A stretch of 64,000 nucleotides of DNA from Streptomyces rubrogriseus (GCF_027947575.1 NZ_CP116256.1:3596001-3660000), one strand, 5' to 3'. Shown: positions 9,452 to 17,883, counted from the stretch's first letter. Translations and numbers: made by a program. Notes: generated by a model from the letters alone, not told the origin.

Positions 9452-9843
9452 GGCACCCGGCGACCGACGCCTGAACCGACCGCAGCCACCGCCCGACTCA
9501 GGTACCGCGGCCCGGCGGCGTCGCCCCCGTCGTCCGGATCCGCCCTGCCCCCGTCCGGTACGCGGCGCTCGGCTGCCCCGGGCCGTTGCCGCGGCAGACG
9601 GTCTCCCGGCGTTCCCGCACCGCCCCCGGCTCCAGTGCCGCAGCCGGGCGGCGGTGTCCCCGGCCGTTCGGGGCCGCCCCGCGAGGCCTGCTTCTGGGCA
9701 TCCGCACAGACTCTGCGCCCGCGGACTGGGACCCCGCAGCGACCCTGCCGGACCACCCTGTACGGCCCCCGGGGTCCGTGCTGTCGTGAGCTCCCCCCTT
9801 CACCCGTCACCGTGCCGTTCCGGCCCGGTCCCAAGGAGCCGCG
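9452..9843. other. Intergenic region before the Liv-type operon
   Basis: These 392 bp hold no gene I can support; the frames across them are shadows without ribosome sites. The only structure I noted is a 7-bp inverted repeat, GGACCCC at 9729-9735 and GGGGTCC at 9771-9777. The operon promoter and any PucR-type regulator site should lie here, but no consensus -35/-10 pair stands out. Confidence 0.4.
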
Positions 9844-10635
9844 ATGCCCGCAGCACCACCGGACGGCGCGCCCGCGCTGCACGTCGAGAGCCTCGACGTC
9901 ACGTACGGGCGCGCACTGTCCGCCCTCCGCTCCGTGTCCCTGACCGTCCCGCACGGCGCCGTCGTCGCCCTGCTCGGAGCCAACGGCGCCGGCAAGACGA
10001 CGCTGCTGCGGGCCGTCTCGGGCACCCTGCGCCTGCACCGCGGCGCGATCACGGCCGGCCGGGTCCGCTACGGCGACACGGTCCTGGACGGCCGGGACCC
10101 GGTCGCCGCCGTACGCGCCGGAGTCGTCCAGGTGCCCGAGGGCAGGCGGGTGTTCGCCGGACTCACCGTCGACGAGAACCTCCGGGCCGGCGGGCTCGGC
10201 CTGAACCGTCGCGCCCCCGCCCAGGTCCGCGAGGCCAGGGAGCGCGTCTTCACCCTGTTCCCGAGGCTCGCCGAGCGCACCCGCCAGGCCGCCGGTCTGC
10301 TGTCCGGCGGGGAACAGCAGATGCTCGCCATCGGCCGGGCCCTGATGGCCGCGCCCCGCCTGCTCCTGCTCGACGAGCCCTCGCTCGGGCTCGCCCCGAT
10401 GATGGTCGACCGCATCGCCGAGGTCGTCCGCGAGATCAACGCCCAGGGCACCGCCGTCCTCCTCGTCGAACAGAACGCCGGCATGGCCCTGTCGCTCGCC
10501 GAGCACGCCCACGTCCTGGAGGTCGGCGAGGTCCGGCTGTCCGGCGCCGCCGCCGACCTCGCGCGGACGGACGCCGTACGCCGCCTCTACCTCGGCGAGA
10601 CCACCGAGGGCGCCGACGGCAAGGGGGCCGCGTGA
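9844..10635 (+). CDS. livF: Branched-chain amino acid-type ABC transporter ATPase (LivF-like)
   Basis: This 263-aa protein is one of the two ATPases of a HAAT-family importer (branched-chain amino acids, urea, amides and similar). It has Walker A GANGAGKT at 45-52, the signature LSGGEQQ near 153-159 and Walker B LLLLDEPSLGLAP just after. VQVPEGRRVF is the typical LivF Q-loop region. AAGGAGCCGCG precedes the ATG. It is the first of five translationally coupled genes in the order ATPase F, ATPase G, permease H, permease M, binding protein K. The binding protein is last, unlike in E. coli. The ligand is unknown. Confidence 0.9.
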   Translation: MPAAPPDGAPALHVESLDVTYGRALSALRSVSLTVPHGAVVALLGANGAGKTTLLRAVSGTLRLHRGAITAGRVRYGDTVLDGRDPVAAVRAGVVQVPEGRRVFAGLTVDENLRAGGLGLNRRAPAQVREARERVFTLFPRLAERTRQAAGLLSGGEQQMLAIGRALMAAPRLLLLDEPSLGLAPMMVDRIAEVVREINAQGTAVLLVEQNAGMALSLAEHAHVLEVGEVRLSGAAADLARTDAVRRLYLGETTEGADGKGAA

Positions 10636-11432
10636 CCGCCTCCGCCGCCGCACCGCCCGCACTCGACGTGCGGGGCGTGACCGTGCGCTTCGCCGGTCTC
10701 CTCGCCCTCGACGACGTCTCCTTCACCGTCGCCCCCGGCACCGTGCACGCCGTCATCGGCCCCAACGGCGCCGGCAAGTCCACCTGCTTCAACGTCCTGT
10801 CGGGCCTGTACCGGCCCACCGCGGGCACCGTACGGCTCGGCGCCGCCGAACTGACCCGGCTCGCCCCGCACCGGATCGCCGCCCTGGGCGTCGCCCGCAC
10901 CTTCCAGAACATCGTCACCACCCAGGGCACCGTCGCCGACAACCTGATGCTCGGCCGGCACGCCCTGTCCCGCGCCGGTTTCACCGCCAGCGCCCTGCGT
11001 CTGCCGCGCGCCCGGCGCGAACAGCGCGCCCATCTCGCCAAGGCCCGCGAGATCGCCGAACTCACCGGCCTCGGCGCCCACTTCGACTCACCCGTCGCGC
11101 TGCTGTCGTACGGCGACCGCAAACGCGTGGAACTCGCCCGCGCCCTGTGTCTGGAGCCCCGTGTCCTGCTGCTCGACGAACCCGTGGCCGGCATGAACGC
11201 CGCCGAACGCACCCGCATGACCGCAGTCGTCCGGGAGATCCGTGCCGAACTCGGCCTGTCCGTCGTGCTGGTCGAGCACGACATGGGCCTGGTCATGCGG
11301 CTCGCCGACGAGGTGACCGTCCTCGACTTCGGCCGGGTCGTCGCGCACGGCACCCCCGACGAGGTCCGCCGCGACCCCGAGGTGCTCCGCGCCTACCTCG
11401 GCACCGCCACGACGGGGGAGGACGCGGCATGA
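10632..11432 (+). CDS. livG: Branched-chain amino acid-type ABC transporter ATPase (LivG-like)
   Basis: This 266-aa protein is the second ATPase of the importer. Walker A GPNGAGKST is at 43-51, with ARTFQNI after it as in LivG. The signature is the variant LSYGDRKRVELARAL rather than LSGGQ, which is normal for this subfamily. Walker B is VLLLDEPVAGMN and the switch histidine lies in VLVEHDM. The GTG start overlaps the preceding stop by 4 nt (GTGA), implying coupled translation, so no separate ribosome site is needed. Confidence 0.9.
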   Translation: MTASAAAPPALDVRGVTVRFAGLLALDDVSFTVAPGTVHAVIGPNGAGKSTCFNVLSGLYRPTAGTVRLGAAELTRLAPHRIAALGVARTFQNIVTTQGTVADNLMLGRHALSRAGFTASALRLPRARREQRAHLAKAREIAELTGLGAHFDSPVALLSYGDRKRVELARALCLEPRVLLLDEPVAGMNAAERTRMTAVVREIRAELGLSVVLVEHDMGLVMRLADEVTVLDFGRVVAHGTPDEVRRDPEVLRAYLGTATTGEDAA

Positions 11433-12328
11433 CCGGCTTCCTGGACAGTCTGCTGGGCGGCCTCGCCCTGGGCTCCGTGTACGCCCTGATCGCCCTCGGC
11501 TTCGTCACCATCTTCAAGGCCTCCGGAGTCCTGAGCTTCACCCACGGCTCGCTGCTGCTGCTCGGCGGGTACCTCGTCGCCGTCCTCCACGACGACATCG
11601 GCTTCGCCGGAGCGCTGGCCGTCGCGGTGCTCGTGACGGCGGCCGTGGCCGGGGCGCTGGACCGGCTGGTGCTGCAACGCGTCGGCGGGACCGACCCGCA
11701 CGCCGCCCACGTCCAGACCATCGTCACCATCGGCGTCGACATCGTCCTGGTCACCGACCTCGCCCGGCGCATCGGCGGCGACCTGCTGCCGCTCGGCGAC
11801 CCCTGGGGCTCCGCCGTGACCGACCTCGGTCCGGTGACCGTGGCCGACAGCCGCATCGCCGCGATCCTGGTCTCCGCCGTCGCCATCGGCGGCGCCTTCG
11901 CCCTCTTCCGGTACACCCCCTGGGGCCTGTCGCTGCGCGCGGCGGCCGAGGACCGGGAGGCCGCCGCCCTCATGGGCGTACGGCTCACCCGCGTACGCAC
12001 CGCCGCCTGGTGCCTGGCCGGCGCCCTCGCCGCCCTCGCCGCCGTCTTCCTGGTCGCCTTCCCGGCGCCCGGCCTCGAACGCACCACCGGGCAGATCGCG
12101 CTGAAGGCCTTCCCGGCCGCCATCCTCGGCGGCATGACCTCCCCGGTCGGCGCCCTGGTCGGCAGCATGCTGATCGGCCTCACCGAGGCGTTCGTCGCCG
12201 GTTACCAGTCCGACCTGCACGTCCTCGGCGAGGGCTTCGGCGACGTCGCGCCGTACGCCGTGATGGTGCTGGTCCTGCTGGTGCGTCCGGCCGGACTCTT
12301 CGCGGCGAAGGGAGCGGCCCGTGTCTGA
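11429..12328 (+). CDS. livH: Branched-chain amino acid-type ABC permease (LivH-like)
   Basis: This 299-aa integral membrane permease has about eight hydrophobic segments. It opens with LLGGLALGSVYALIALGF, the characteristic N-terminal helix of LivH-type permeases. AAEDREAAALMGV in the cytoplasmic loop (about 180) is the region that contacts the ATPase. With LivM it forms the channel. The ATG overlaps the LivG stop as ATGA, and the 3' end overlaps LivM by 8 nt. Confidence 0.9.
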   Translation: MTGFLDSLLGGLALGSVYALIALGFVTIFKASGVLSFTHGSLLLLGGYLVAVLHDDIGFAGALAVAVLVTAAVAGALDRLVLQRVGGTDPHAAHVQTIVTIGVDIVLVTDLARRIGGDLLPLGDPWGSAVTDLGPVTVADSRIAAILVSAVAIGGAFALFRYTPWGLSLRAAAEDREAAALMGVRLTRVRTAAWCLAGALAALAAVFLVAFPAPGLERTTGQIALKAFPAAILGGMTSPVGALVGSMLIGLTEAFVAGYQSDLHVLGEGFGDVAPYAVMVLVLLVRPAGLFAAKGAARV

Positions 12329-13508
12329 CCCGCGCCCCCTCCTCCTCAAGCGCGGCCCGCTGCTGCTGACCGCACTGCTCCTGTGCGCCCTGCCCTTCTA
12401 CCTGGACGCCTTCTGGCTGCGCATCGGCCTGTTCTCCATGGCCGCGGCCATCGGCGCCGTCGGACTCGGTCTGCTCAGCGGCACCGCCGGGCAACTCTCC
12501 CTCGGGCACGCCTTCTTCCTGGCCGTCGGCGCCTACGGCTACGTCTGGCTGGCGGGCGAGCCCGGCCCCGGGCTGCCGCCCGCCGTCGCCGCCGTCCTCG
12601 CCGTCCTGCTCGCCGGGGCCGCGGGCGGGCTGTTCAGCCCCGTCGCCGGACGCGTGAAGGGCATCTACCTCGGCGTCGCCACCCTCGCCCTGGTCTTCCT
12701 CGGCCACCACGTCCTGCTCACCGCGGACTCCGTCACCGGCGGCTTCAACGGCCGCTCCGTGCCGCCGCTGGAACTGGGCGGCTTCACTTTCGCCGAGTCG
12801 GGCCCCGAACTCACCGTCCTGGGCGTGCCGTTCGGCGCCGAGGAAAGGCTCTGGTACCTGGGCCTGGCCCTGTTCGCCGTCACCTGGTTCACCGCGCGCG
12901 GACTGCTGCGCGGACGGCCCGGACGCGCCCTGACGGCGGTGCGCGACAGCGAGACCGCGGCCTCCGTGATGGGGGTGCACGTGGCCCGGTACCGCTCGGC
13001 CGCGTTCGTCGTCTCGTCGATGTACGCGGGCCTCGCCGGCGTCCTGCTCGCCCTCTCCTTCCGCCGCGTGGTGCCCGACTACTTCTCCCTCGCCCTCTCC
13101 GTCGACTACCTCGCCATGATCGTCATCGGCGGTCTCGGCTCGGTGGCCGGAGCCACCGCCGGAGCCGTCTTCGTCACCGCGCTGCCCCTGCTGATGACCC
13201 GCTACGCCGACCAGCTGCCCCTGGTCGCGGCGCCCGGGTCCGGCGGCGGCTCGATCGGCCCGACCGAGGCGTCCCGCTACCTCTACGGCGCGGCGATCGT
13301 CGTGATCCTCCTCTACGCCCCCGACGGCCTGCACGGACTGGCCCGCCGCATCCGCGCCCGCCTGCGCCGCCGTGCGCCCGTCACCGGCCCACCCGGCACC
13401 GGCCCCGCGTCCGGACCCGACCCCGACGCCCCTTCCGGCACCACAGGCACCACCGGCACCACCGGCACCGACGACACCTCCGCACGAGCCAAGGAGCACA
13501 CCCCGTGA
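12321..13508 (+). CDS. livM: Branched-chain amino acid-type ABC permease (LivM-like) with low-complexity tail
   Basis: This 395-aa permease has about nine membrane segments, with LLSGTAGQLSLGHAFFLAVG matching the LivM hallmark and TAVRDSETAASVMGV as the ATPase-contact loop. Unlike typical LivM proteins it ends in a Gly/Pro/Thr/Asp-rich tail of about 40 residues that includes three GTT repeats, probably disordered in the cytoplasm. The GTG start lies inside the end of livH and the stop overlaps the binding-protein start (GTGA). The tail does not affect assignment. Confidence 0.9.
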   Translation: MSDPRPLLLKRGPLLLTALLLCALPFYLDAFWLRIGLFSMAAAIGAVGLGLLSGTAGQLSLGHAFFLAVGAYGYVWLAGEPGPGLPPAVAAVLAVLLAGAAGGLFSPVAGRVKGIYLGVATLALVFLGHHVLLTADSVTGGFNGRSVPPLELGGFTFAESGPELTVLGVPFGAEERLWYLGLALFAVTWFTARGLLRGRPGRALTAVRDSETAASVMGVHVARYRSAAFVVSSMYAGLAGVLLALSFRRVVPDYFSLALSVDYLAMIVIGGLGSVAGATAGAVFVTALPLLMTRYADQLPLVAAPGSGGGSIGPTEASRYLYGAAIVVILLYAPDGLHGLARRIRARLRRRAPVTGPPGTGPASGPDPDAPSGTTGTTGTTGTDDTSARAKEHTP

Positions 13509-14785
13509 ACGTCAAGCACCCCAGGCCCCGCACCACCCGGACCGCCGCCCTGGCCGCGGCCCTGGCCGCCGTGCTGCTCGCGGGCACCGCCTGCAGCTCC
13601 AAGGCCGACGGCGGGAGCACCGACGACGCCGCCGACGGCGTCAAGTCCGGCCCCGGAGTCAGCGAGAAGAGCATCAGACTCGGCGCCCTGACCGACCTCA
13701 CCGGCCCCTACGCCACCCTGGGCAAGAGCATCGTGCAGGCCCAGCAGATGTGGGCCGACGAGACCAACGCCGCGGGCGGCATCTGCGGACGCAAGGTCGA
13801 GATCGTGGTCAAGGACCACGGCTACGACGTGCAGAAGGCGGTCACCGCCTACGCCGACATCGCCCCCGATGTCGTGGCGCTGCCCCAGGTCATCGGCTCC
13901 CCGGTGGTCGCCGCCCTGCTCGACGACATCGAGCGCGACCACATGCTGACCTTCCCGCAGGCCTGGGCGGCCTCCCTGCTCGGCCGGGACTCCGTCCAGG
14001 TCCTCGGCACCACCTACGACCTCGACATGATCGCCGCCGTCGACTTCCTCACCCGTACCAAGAAGCTCGCCAAGGGCGACACCATCGGCCACGTCTACTT
14101 CGAGGGGGACTACGGCGCCAACGCGCTGGAGGGCTCCGAGTGGGCCGCCGAACAGGCGGGGATGAAGGTCGCCGGGCAGAAGATCAAAGCCACGGACACC
14201 GACCTGACCGCGCAGGTGTCCGCCCTGAGCAAGGCCGGGGTGAAGGCGATCCTGATCAGCGCGGGCCCCGCCCAGACCGCCTCCCTGGCCGGCGTGGCCG
14301 CCGCCCGCGGTCTGCAGGTGCCGATCGTCAGCAGCGCGCCCGGCTACGCGCCGCAGCTGCTGAAGACGCCCGCGGCGCCGGCGCTGGAAGCCATGGTGCA
14401 CGTGGTGAGTGCCGCGCCGGCGGTCAGCTCCGACCTGCCGGGCGTCAAGAAGATGGTCGCCTCCTACCAGAAGGCGTACCCGGGCGAGCCGGTCGACTCG
14501 GGGGTGCTCTCCGGATACAACGCCGCCCAACTGACCGGAGCCGACCTGAAGAAGGCCTGCGAGGGCGGCAGCCTCACCCGGCAGGACGTGGTCAAGGCGC
14601 ACCGCTCGCAGAAGAACGCCGACACCGGCCTCGGCACCCCGCAGAACTTCACCTACGTGACCGCGCCGGCCAGCCGGTCGACGTACGTGCTGAAGCCCGA
14701 CGCCAAGGCGCTCGGCGGCCTGGTCGGTGTGGAGGAGGCCCACAAGGCGCCCGAAGTGGACGCGTACCTGGCCGGTCGCGGCTGA
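13505..14785 (+). CDS. livK: Branched-chain amino acid-type ABC substrate-binding lipoprotein (LivK-like)
   Basis: This 426-aa periplasmic-binding-type protein (type 1 fold) captures the ligand outside the membrane. The N-terminus is a lipoprotein signal with LLAGTAC placing the lipidated cysteine at residue 30, followed by a Ser/Asp/Gly linker. The mature part begins KSIRLGALTDLTGPYATLG (the family's first strand and loop) and includes AAGGICGRKVEIVVKD. The GTG start overlaps livM. A strong hairpin 9 nt after the stop ends the operon. The ligand may be an amino acid, amide, urea or aromatic acid; the sequence does not decide. Confidence 0.88.
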   Translation: MNVKHPRPRTTRTAALAAALAAVLLAGTACSSKADGGSTDDAADGVKSGPGVSEKSIRLGALTDLTGPYATLGKSIVQAQQMWADETNAAGGICGRKVEIVVKDHGYDVQKAVTAYADIAPDVVALPQVIGSPVVAALLDDIERDHMLTFPQAWAASLLGRDSVQVLGTTYDLDMIAAVDFLTRTKKLAKGDTIGHVYFEGDYGANALEGSEWAAEQAGMKVAGQKIKATDTDLTAQVSALSKAGVKAILISAGPAQTASLAGVAAARGLQVPIVSSAPGYAPQLLKTPAAPALEAMVHVVSAAPAVSSDLPGVKKMVASYQKAYPGEPVDSGVLSGYNAAQLTGADLKKACEGGSLTRQDVVKAHRSQKNADTGLGTPQNFTYVTAPASRSTYVLKPDAKALGGLVGVEEAHKAPEVDAYLAGRG

Positions 14786-14794
14786 CCCGATCGA

Positions 14795-14837
14795 GTGGCC
14801 GTCAACTGGACCGGATGACAACGGGTTTGACGGCCAC
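14795..14837 (+). terminator. Hairpin ending the Liv-type operon
   Basis: GTGGCCGTCAA (14795-14805) pairs perfectly with TTGACGGCCAC (14827-14837), an 11-bp stem with a 21-nt loop, 9 nt after the livK stop. An alternative 7-bp pairing, GGACCGG 14808-14814 with CCGGTCC 14838-14844, is mutually exclusive with it. Confidence 0.75.
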
Positions 14838-14932
14838 CCGGTCCGGCCTCTGGTTTGGCTGACCACTAGGTCTTTAGGATGTACTGTCTGTCATGCCAGT
14901 CCAGTTGGCGCCGGTACGGAGCTGGGGGAACG

Positions 14933-15751
14933 ATGCAAGCCGACAAGCAGCTGTCCACGGAGATCGACGCCAACGTGCCGACAGCGGCACGTATGTACGA
15001 CTTCTACCTGGGCGGCAAGGACAACTACGCGGCCGACCGGGCCGCCGTCGGCGAACTCGACAAGGTCGTCCCCAGCACGCGGCGGCTGGCGCTGAACAAC
15101 CGGCGCTTCCTCCAGCGGGTCGTCCGCGTCCTCGCCGAGGACTACGGCATACGCCAGTTCCTCGACCACGGCTCCGGCCTGCCCACGCAGGACAACGTGC
15201 ACCAGGTCGCCCAGCGCGTCGCCCCCGACTCCCGCGTCGTCTACGTCGACAACGACCCGATGGTGCTGGTCCACGGCCGGGCGCTGCTCGACCAGAACGA
15301 CCAGACCGCCGTCATCCACGCCGACATGCGGGCGACGGAGGAGATCTTCTCCCACCCGGACACCCGGCGCCTGATCGACTTCTCGCAGCCGGTCGCCGTG
15401 CTGTTCAACTCGGTGTTCCACTGCATCCCGGACAGCGACACGGACGGTCCCCAGGCGGTCGTCCGCCGGGTGACCGAGCGGCTCGCGCCCGGCAGCTTCG
15501 CGGTGATGTGCCAGTTGGTCAGCGAGGACGCCGAGGTGCGGAAGTTCGTCACGGACTTCATGGACCAGGCGACGCAGGGCCACTGGGGCCGGGTGCGGGA
15601 GCCCAAGGACGTCGAGGCACTCTTCGAGGGCATGGACATCCTGGAGCCGGGGCTCGTGGAGGTCTCCACCTGGCGGCCCGACACCGAGGTGGCGCCTCGT
15701 CAGCTCACCGACGAGTGGATCGAGTTCGGCGGACTGGGGCGTCTGCGCTGA
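14933..15751 (+). CDS. DUF574-type SAM-dependent methyltransferase
   Basis: This 272-aa protein matches the actinobacterial DUF574 methyltransferase family, which is expanded in Streptomyces and mostly without known substrates. Family marks are AARMYDFYLGGKDNYAADR near the N-terminus, the SAM-binding turn FLDHGSGLPTQDNVHQVA, VVYVDNDPMVLVHGRALL and the late QLTDEWIEFGGLG motif. The ATG at 14933 has GGGGGAA upstream; an earlier in-frame ATG at 14879 would add 18 residues that do not fit the family. A TAGGAT hexamer at about 14874 may be a -10 element. It is monocistronic and faces the XRE regulator across a very strong hairpin. Confidence 0.88.
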   Translation: MQADKQLSTEIDANVPTAARMYDFYLGGKDNYAADRAAVGELDKVVPSTRRLALNNRRFLQRVVRVLAEDYGIRQFLDHGSGLPTQDNVHQVAQRVAPDSRVVYVDNDPMVLVHGRALLDQNDQTAVIHADMRATEEIFSHPDTRRLIDFSQPVAVLFNSVFHCIPDSDTDGPQAVVRRVTERLAPGSFAVMCQLVSEDAEVRKFVTDFMDQATQGHWGRVREPKDVEALFEGMDILEPGLVEVSTWRPDTEVAPRQLTDEWIEFGGLGRLR

Positions 15752-15784
15752 CGACGGCCGGGCCGGTCGCCCGCACGAGAGCAC

Positions 15785-15847
15785 CACGGACACGACGGAG
15801 GAGGGGCCACGCGCGCCGCGCGTGGCCCCTCCTCCGTCGTGTCCGTG
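15785..15847. terminator. 63-nt perfect palindrome: bidirectional terminator
   Basis: Arms of 31 nt (15785-15815 and 15817-15847) are perfectly complementary around a single central C at 15816. It lies between two convergent stops (15751 plus, 15851 minus), so the transcript from either side forms a hairpin of up to about 30 bp. No T-tract is present. Confidence 0.9.
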
Positions 15848-15850
15848 CCG

Positions 15851-16771
15851 CTACTTGTCGGAGTAGCGCGTCGCCATCGTCTCGCGCAGCCGCTCCAGTG
15901 ACTCCCGCGGAGTGAGCGCCTCGTCGGCCAGCCGGTCCAGCGCGACCCGGTACTCCTCCGTCTCGTCCTGGTCCTCCAGGAAGTTGGCGCTCCTGATGTG
16001 CTCCAGGTAGACCACGTCCGGCAGGCTGGTGCCACCGAAACGCAGATAGGGGACGGGGATCGCGGGCGCCGACGCGTTCGTCACGTCCAGCGGCACGATC
16101 TGCAGCGTCACATGGGGAAGCTTCGCCATCGCGGCCAGGTGGGCGAGCTGCTCCCGCATGACCTCGCGGCTGCCCAGCACACGCAGCAGCACGGACTCGT
16201 CGATGATCGCCCACAGCTGCGGCGCGTCCTTGCGGTCCAGCAACTGGGCCCGACGCTGGCGCAGTTCGACCCGGCGTCCGACCTCGCTCGCCGGTGCGTT
16301 CGGCAGGCCGCGCCTGACCACGGCATCGGTGTAGGCCTCGGTCTGCAGCAGACCGGGGACGTACTGGATCTCGAAGGTGCGGATGGTCGCCGCGGCCTCC
16401 TGGAGGCCGACCAGGCGGTCGAACCACTCGGGCATCAGGCGCTTGTCGTACCGCTGCCACCAGCCCGGTTCGCCCGCCCGCTGCAACAGCTTGAGCAGTA
16501 CCGAGGCCTCGTACGGATCGGTGTCGTACTTCTCCAGCAGCGCCCGGACATCGGTCTCCGTGGGAGGCCTGCGGCCCTTGCCCGACTCGATGCGCGAGAG
16601 CTTCGCGGCGCTGAAGCCGAGCGCGCGTGCGGCCTGGTCCTGGGAGAGGCCGGCATCCTCCCGGAAGCCCGCCAGCTGCACGCCGACGAGCATCTTCAGC
16701 AGGGTCGGAGCCGGCTCGGCCCGATCCAGATAGGGTTCGAGACGGGAGATGCGATGCGACGCGGCGGACAT
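15851..16771 (-). CDS. XRE-family regulator with DUF5753 domain
   Basis: This 306-aa protein has an N-terminal XRE helix-turn-helix (about 30-85, with REDAGLSQDQAARALGFS and KLSRIESGKG) followed by the DUF5753 effector domain (about 105-285, with EIQYVPGLLQTEAYTDAV). Streptomyces carry dozens of these, usually beside a small DUF397 protein and an anti-sigma-type ATPase, as here; WhiJ of S. coelicolor is the best known relative. GGGAGCCAGG precedes the ATG. It lies 125 bp downstream of the DUF397 gene on the same strand. I infer that it binds the palindrome in the divergent promoter region. Confidence 0.88.
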   Translation of the reverse strand: MSAASHRISRLEPYLDRAEPAPTLLKMLVGVQLAGFREDAGLSQDQAARALGFSAAKLSRIESGKGRRPPTETDVRALLEKYDTDPYEASVLLKLLQRAGEPGWWQRYDKRLMPEWFDRLVGLQEAAATIRTFEIQYVPGLLQTEAYTDAVVRRGLPNAPASEVGRRVELRQRRAQLLDRKDAPQLWAIIDESVLLRVLGSREVMREQLAHLAAMAKLPHVTLQIVPLDVTNASAPAIPVPYLRFGGTSLPDVVYLEHIRSANFLEDQDETEEYRVALDRLADEALTPRESLERLRETMATRYSDK

Positions 16772-16896
16772 CCTGGCTCCCAGCAGACCGGCAGACTTGA
16801 AGGAAAGACTATCTCATCCCTTCGGTGCCCACCGCATCCGCCCGCGGAAATCGGGTAGTTGGGCTCCGCTTCCGGGGTCGCCGCGCCACCCGCGCC

Positions 16897-17124
16897 CTAC
16901 ACCAGGTGGTCGAACTCGCCGTCCTTCGCCCCCGCCAGGAACGCCGCCACCTCGGCCGGGGTGTAGACGAGCGCGGGGCCGTCGGGGTCCCGGGAGTTGC
17001 GCATCGCGATGCCTCCGTCCACGAGGGCGACCTCGACGCAGTTGCCCTCGGCGTTGCTGTGCCGACTCTTCTTCCAGCAGGCGTCCAACAAGCTGGCCTG
17101 CACTCCGTTGCGCACTGGTGGCAC
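16897..17124 (-). CDS. DUF397 small protein, partner of the DUF5753 regulator
   Basis: This 75-aa protein is a DUF397 member, with CWKKSRHSNAEGNCVEVA, IAMRNSRDPDG and PALVYTPAEVAAFLAGAKDG in order. In characterised loci the DUF397 protein works with the adjacent XRE/DUF5753 regulator, and antitoxin-like behaviour has been reported. I set the start at the GTG of 17122-17124 because AAGGAG lies 6 nt upstream. The longer frame to 17292 would cross the divergent promoter and palindrome and is rejected. Confidence 0.85.
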   Translation of the reverse strand: MPPVRNGVQASLLDACWKKSRHSNAEGNCVEVALVDGGIAMRNSRDPDGPALVYTPAEVAAFLAGAKDGEFDHLV

Positions 17125-17208
17125 CGCGGTCTCCTTGCTGTTCGGGGGAGCGGACCGAGTCGTACCGGTCCCCGAGCGCCCCCATCCGACTTTTTTCGCG
17201 CAATTTCT

Positions 17209-17222
17209 CGTGCAATTGCACG
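17209..17222. promoter_or_regulatory. Palindrome over the -35 of the divergent promoter region
   Basis: CGTGCAATTGCACG is a perfect 14-bp palindrome in the 180-bp gap between the DUF397 gene and the ATPase gene. Its right half supplies the TTGCAC -35 element of the ATPase promoter. I infer it is the binding site of the adjacent XRE/DUF5753 protein. Confidence 0.65.
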
Positions 17223-17245
17223 CGAGCGCTCTAAGCGTGGATAAT
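17216..17245 (+). promoter_or_regulatory. Housekeeping-type promoter of the ATPase gene
   Basis: TTGCAC at 17216-17221 and GATAAT at 17240-17245 are separated by 18 nt, a near-consensus HrdB-type promoter. Transcription would start near 17252, giving a leader of about 50 nt. Confidence 0.65.
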
Positions 17246-17304
17246 AGCCGTGGCGTCAACCCCCCGGTCGACGCCCCGTTCTGACGTCGCATCAGGGAGA
17301 TGCT

Positions 17305-17883
17305 GTGCCGTCACCTGCGCATCCAACGCTCCGGTCGCCCGGCGAACCCGTGTCGGAGGCAGGCGCGACGACCCGCTCCGGAGGGCTCCCGTACCCGGTG
17401 CGAGCCACCGCCGGCCGGGCCGTCCCGCCGTCGTCCGCCCCGCACGCGAGCCGTCCCGCCCGCGGCGGCCGCCCGACCGCCGCCGTACTGCGCGTCGCGT
17501 GCAGCGGGGAGGGGTTCGCCCGGGCCCGGGTCTTCACGCGGGACACCCTGCGCGGGTGGTCGCTCGACCACCTCGGTGACGACGCGGTCCTCGTGATCAC
17601 CGAACTCGTCTCCAACGCACTGACGCACGCGGTGCCGCCGTCGGTGGCCGACGGGCCGGAGATCAGGCTCGGACTCGCCCTGGGCACCGGCCGGCTGACG
17701 CTGACCGTCTCCGATCACGGGGACAACGCGCCCCGGTTCGACCCGTCCGACGGCTCCGCACTCCGGGAGCACGGACGCGGCCTGTGCATCGTCGACGCCC
17801 TCGCCGAGGAGTGGGGCTGGACCCCGCGCCCGCCGGCGGGCAAGACGGTCTGGGCCGCGTTGTCGACCCGCCCCCTCACCTGA
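17305..17883 (+). CDS. Anti-sigma-factor-type ATP-binding protein (HATPase_c_2)
   Basis: This 192-aa protein has a disordered N-terminus (about 1-58) and a GHKL ATPase domain of the RsbW/SpoIIAB type. Visible boxes are the N box ITELVSNALTHA (98-109, Asn104), the G1 region VSDHGDNAPRF and the G2 region HGRGLCIVDALAEEWG. Such proteins bind ATP and may sequester a sigma factor or phosphorylate a STAS antagonist. It is divergent from the DUF397/XRE pair, the usual three-gene neighbourhood in Streptomyces. GGGAG is placed about 6 nt before the GTG. The partner sigma factor is not in the window. Confidence 0.85.
   Translation: MPSPAHPTLRSPGEPVSEAGATTRSGGLPYPVRATAGRAVPPSSAPHASRPARGGRPTAAVLRVACSGEGFARARVFTRDTLRGWSLDHLGDDAVLVITELVSNALTHAVPPSVADGPEIRLGLALGTGRLTLTVSDHGDNAPRFDPSDGSALREHGRGLCIVDALAEEWGWTPRPPAGKTVWAALSTRPLT

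Noticed and set aside
6664..9474. Open frame of 936 residues spanning the regulator and the PucR gene
   Set aside because: Only its first third carries natural protein sequence, the displaced middle of the LuxR-type gene. The rest is the wrong frame of the PucR gene.
14795..14844. H-type pseudoknot after livK
   Set aside because: No nucleotides would remain to span the 11-bp stem, so the two pairings cannot coexist; they are alternatives.
16897..17883. Toxin-antitoxin system or mobile element
   Set aside because: The XRE/DUF397/ATPase set is a chromosomal regulatory module common in Streptomyces. No integrase, repeat borders or base-composition change is visible.
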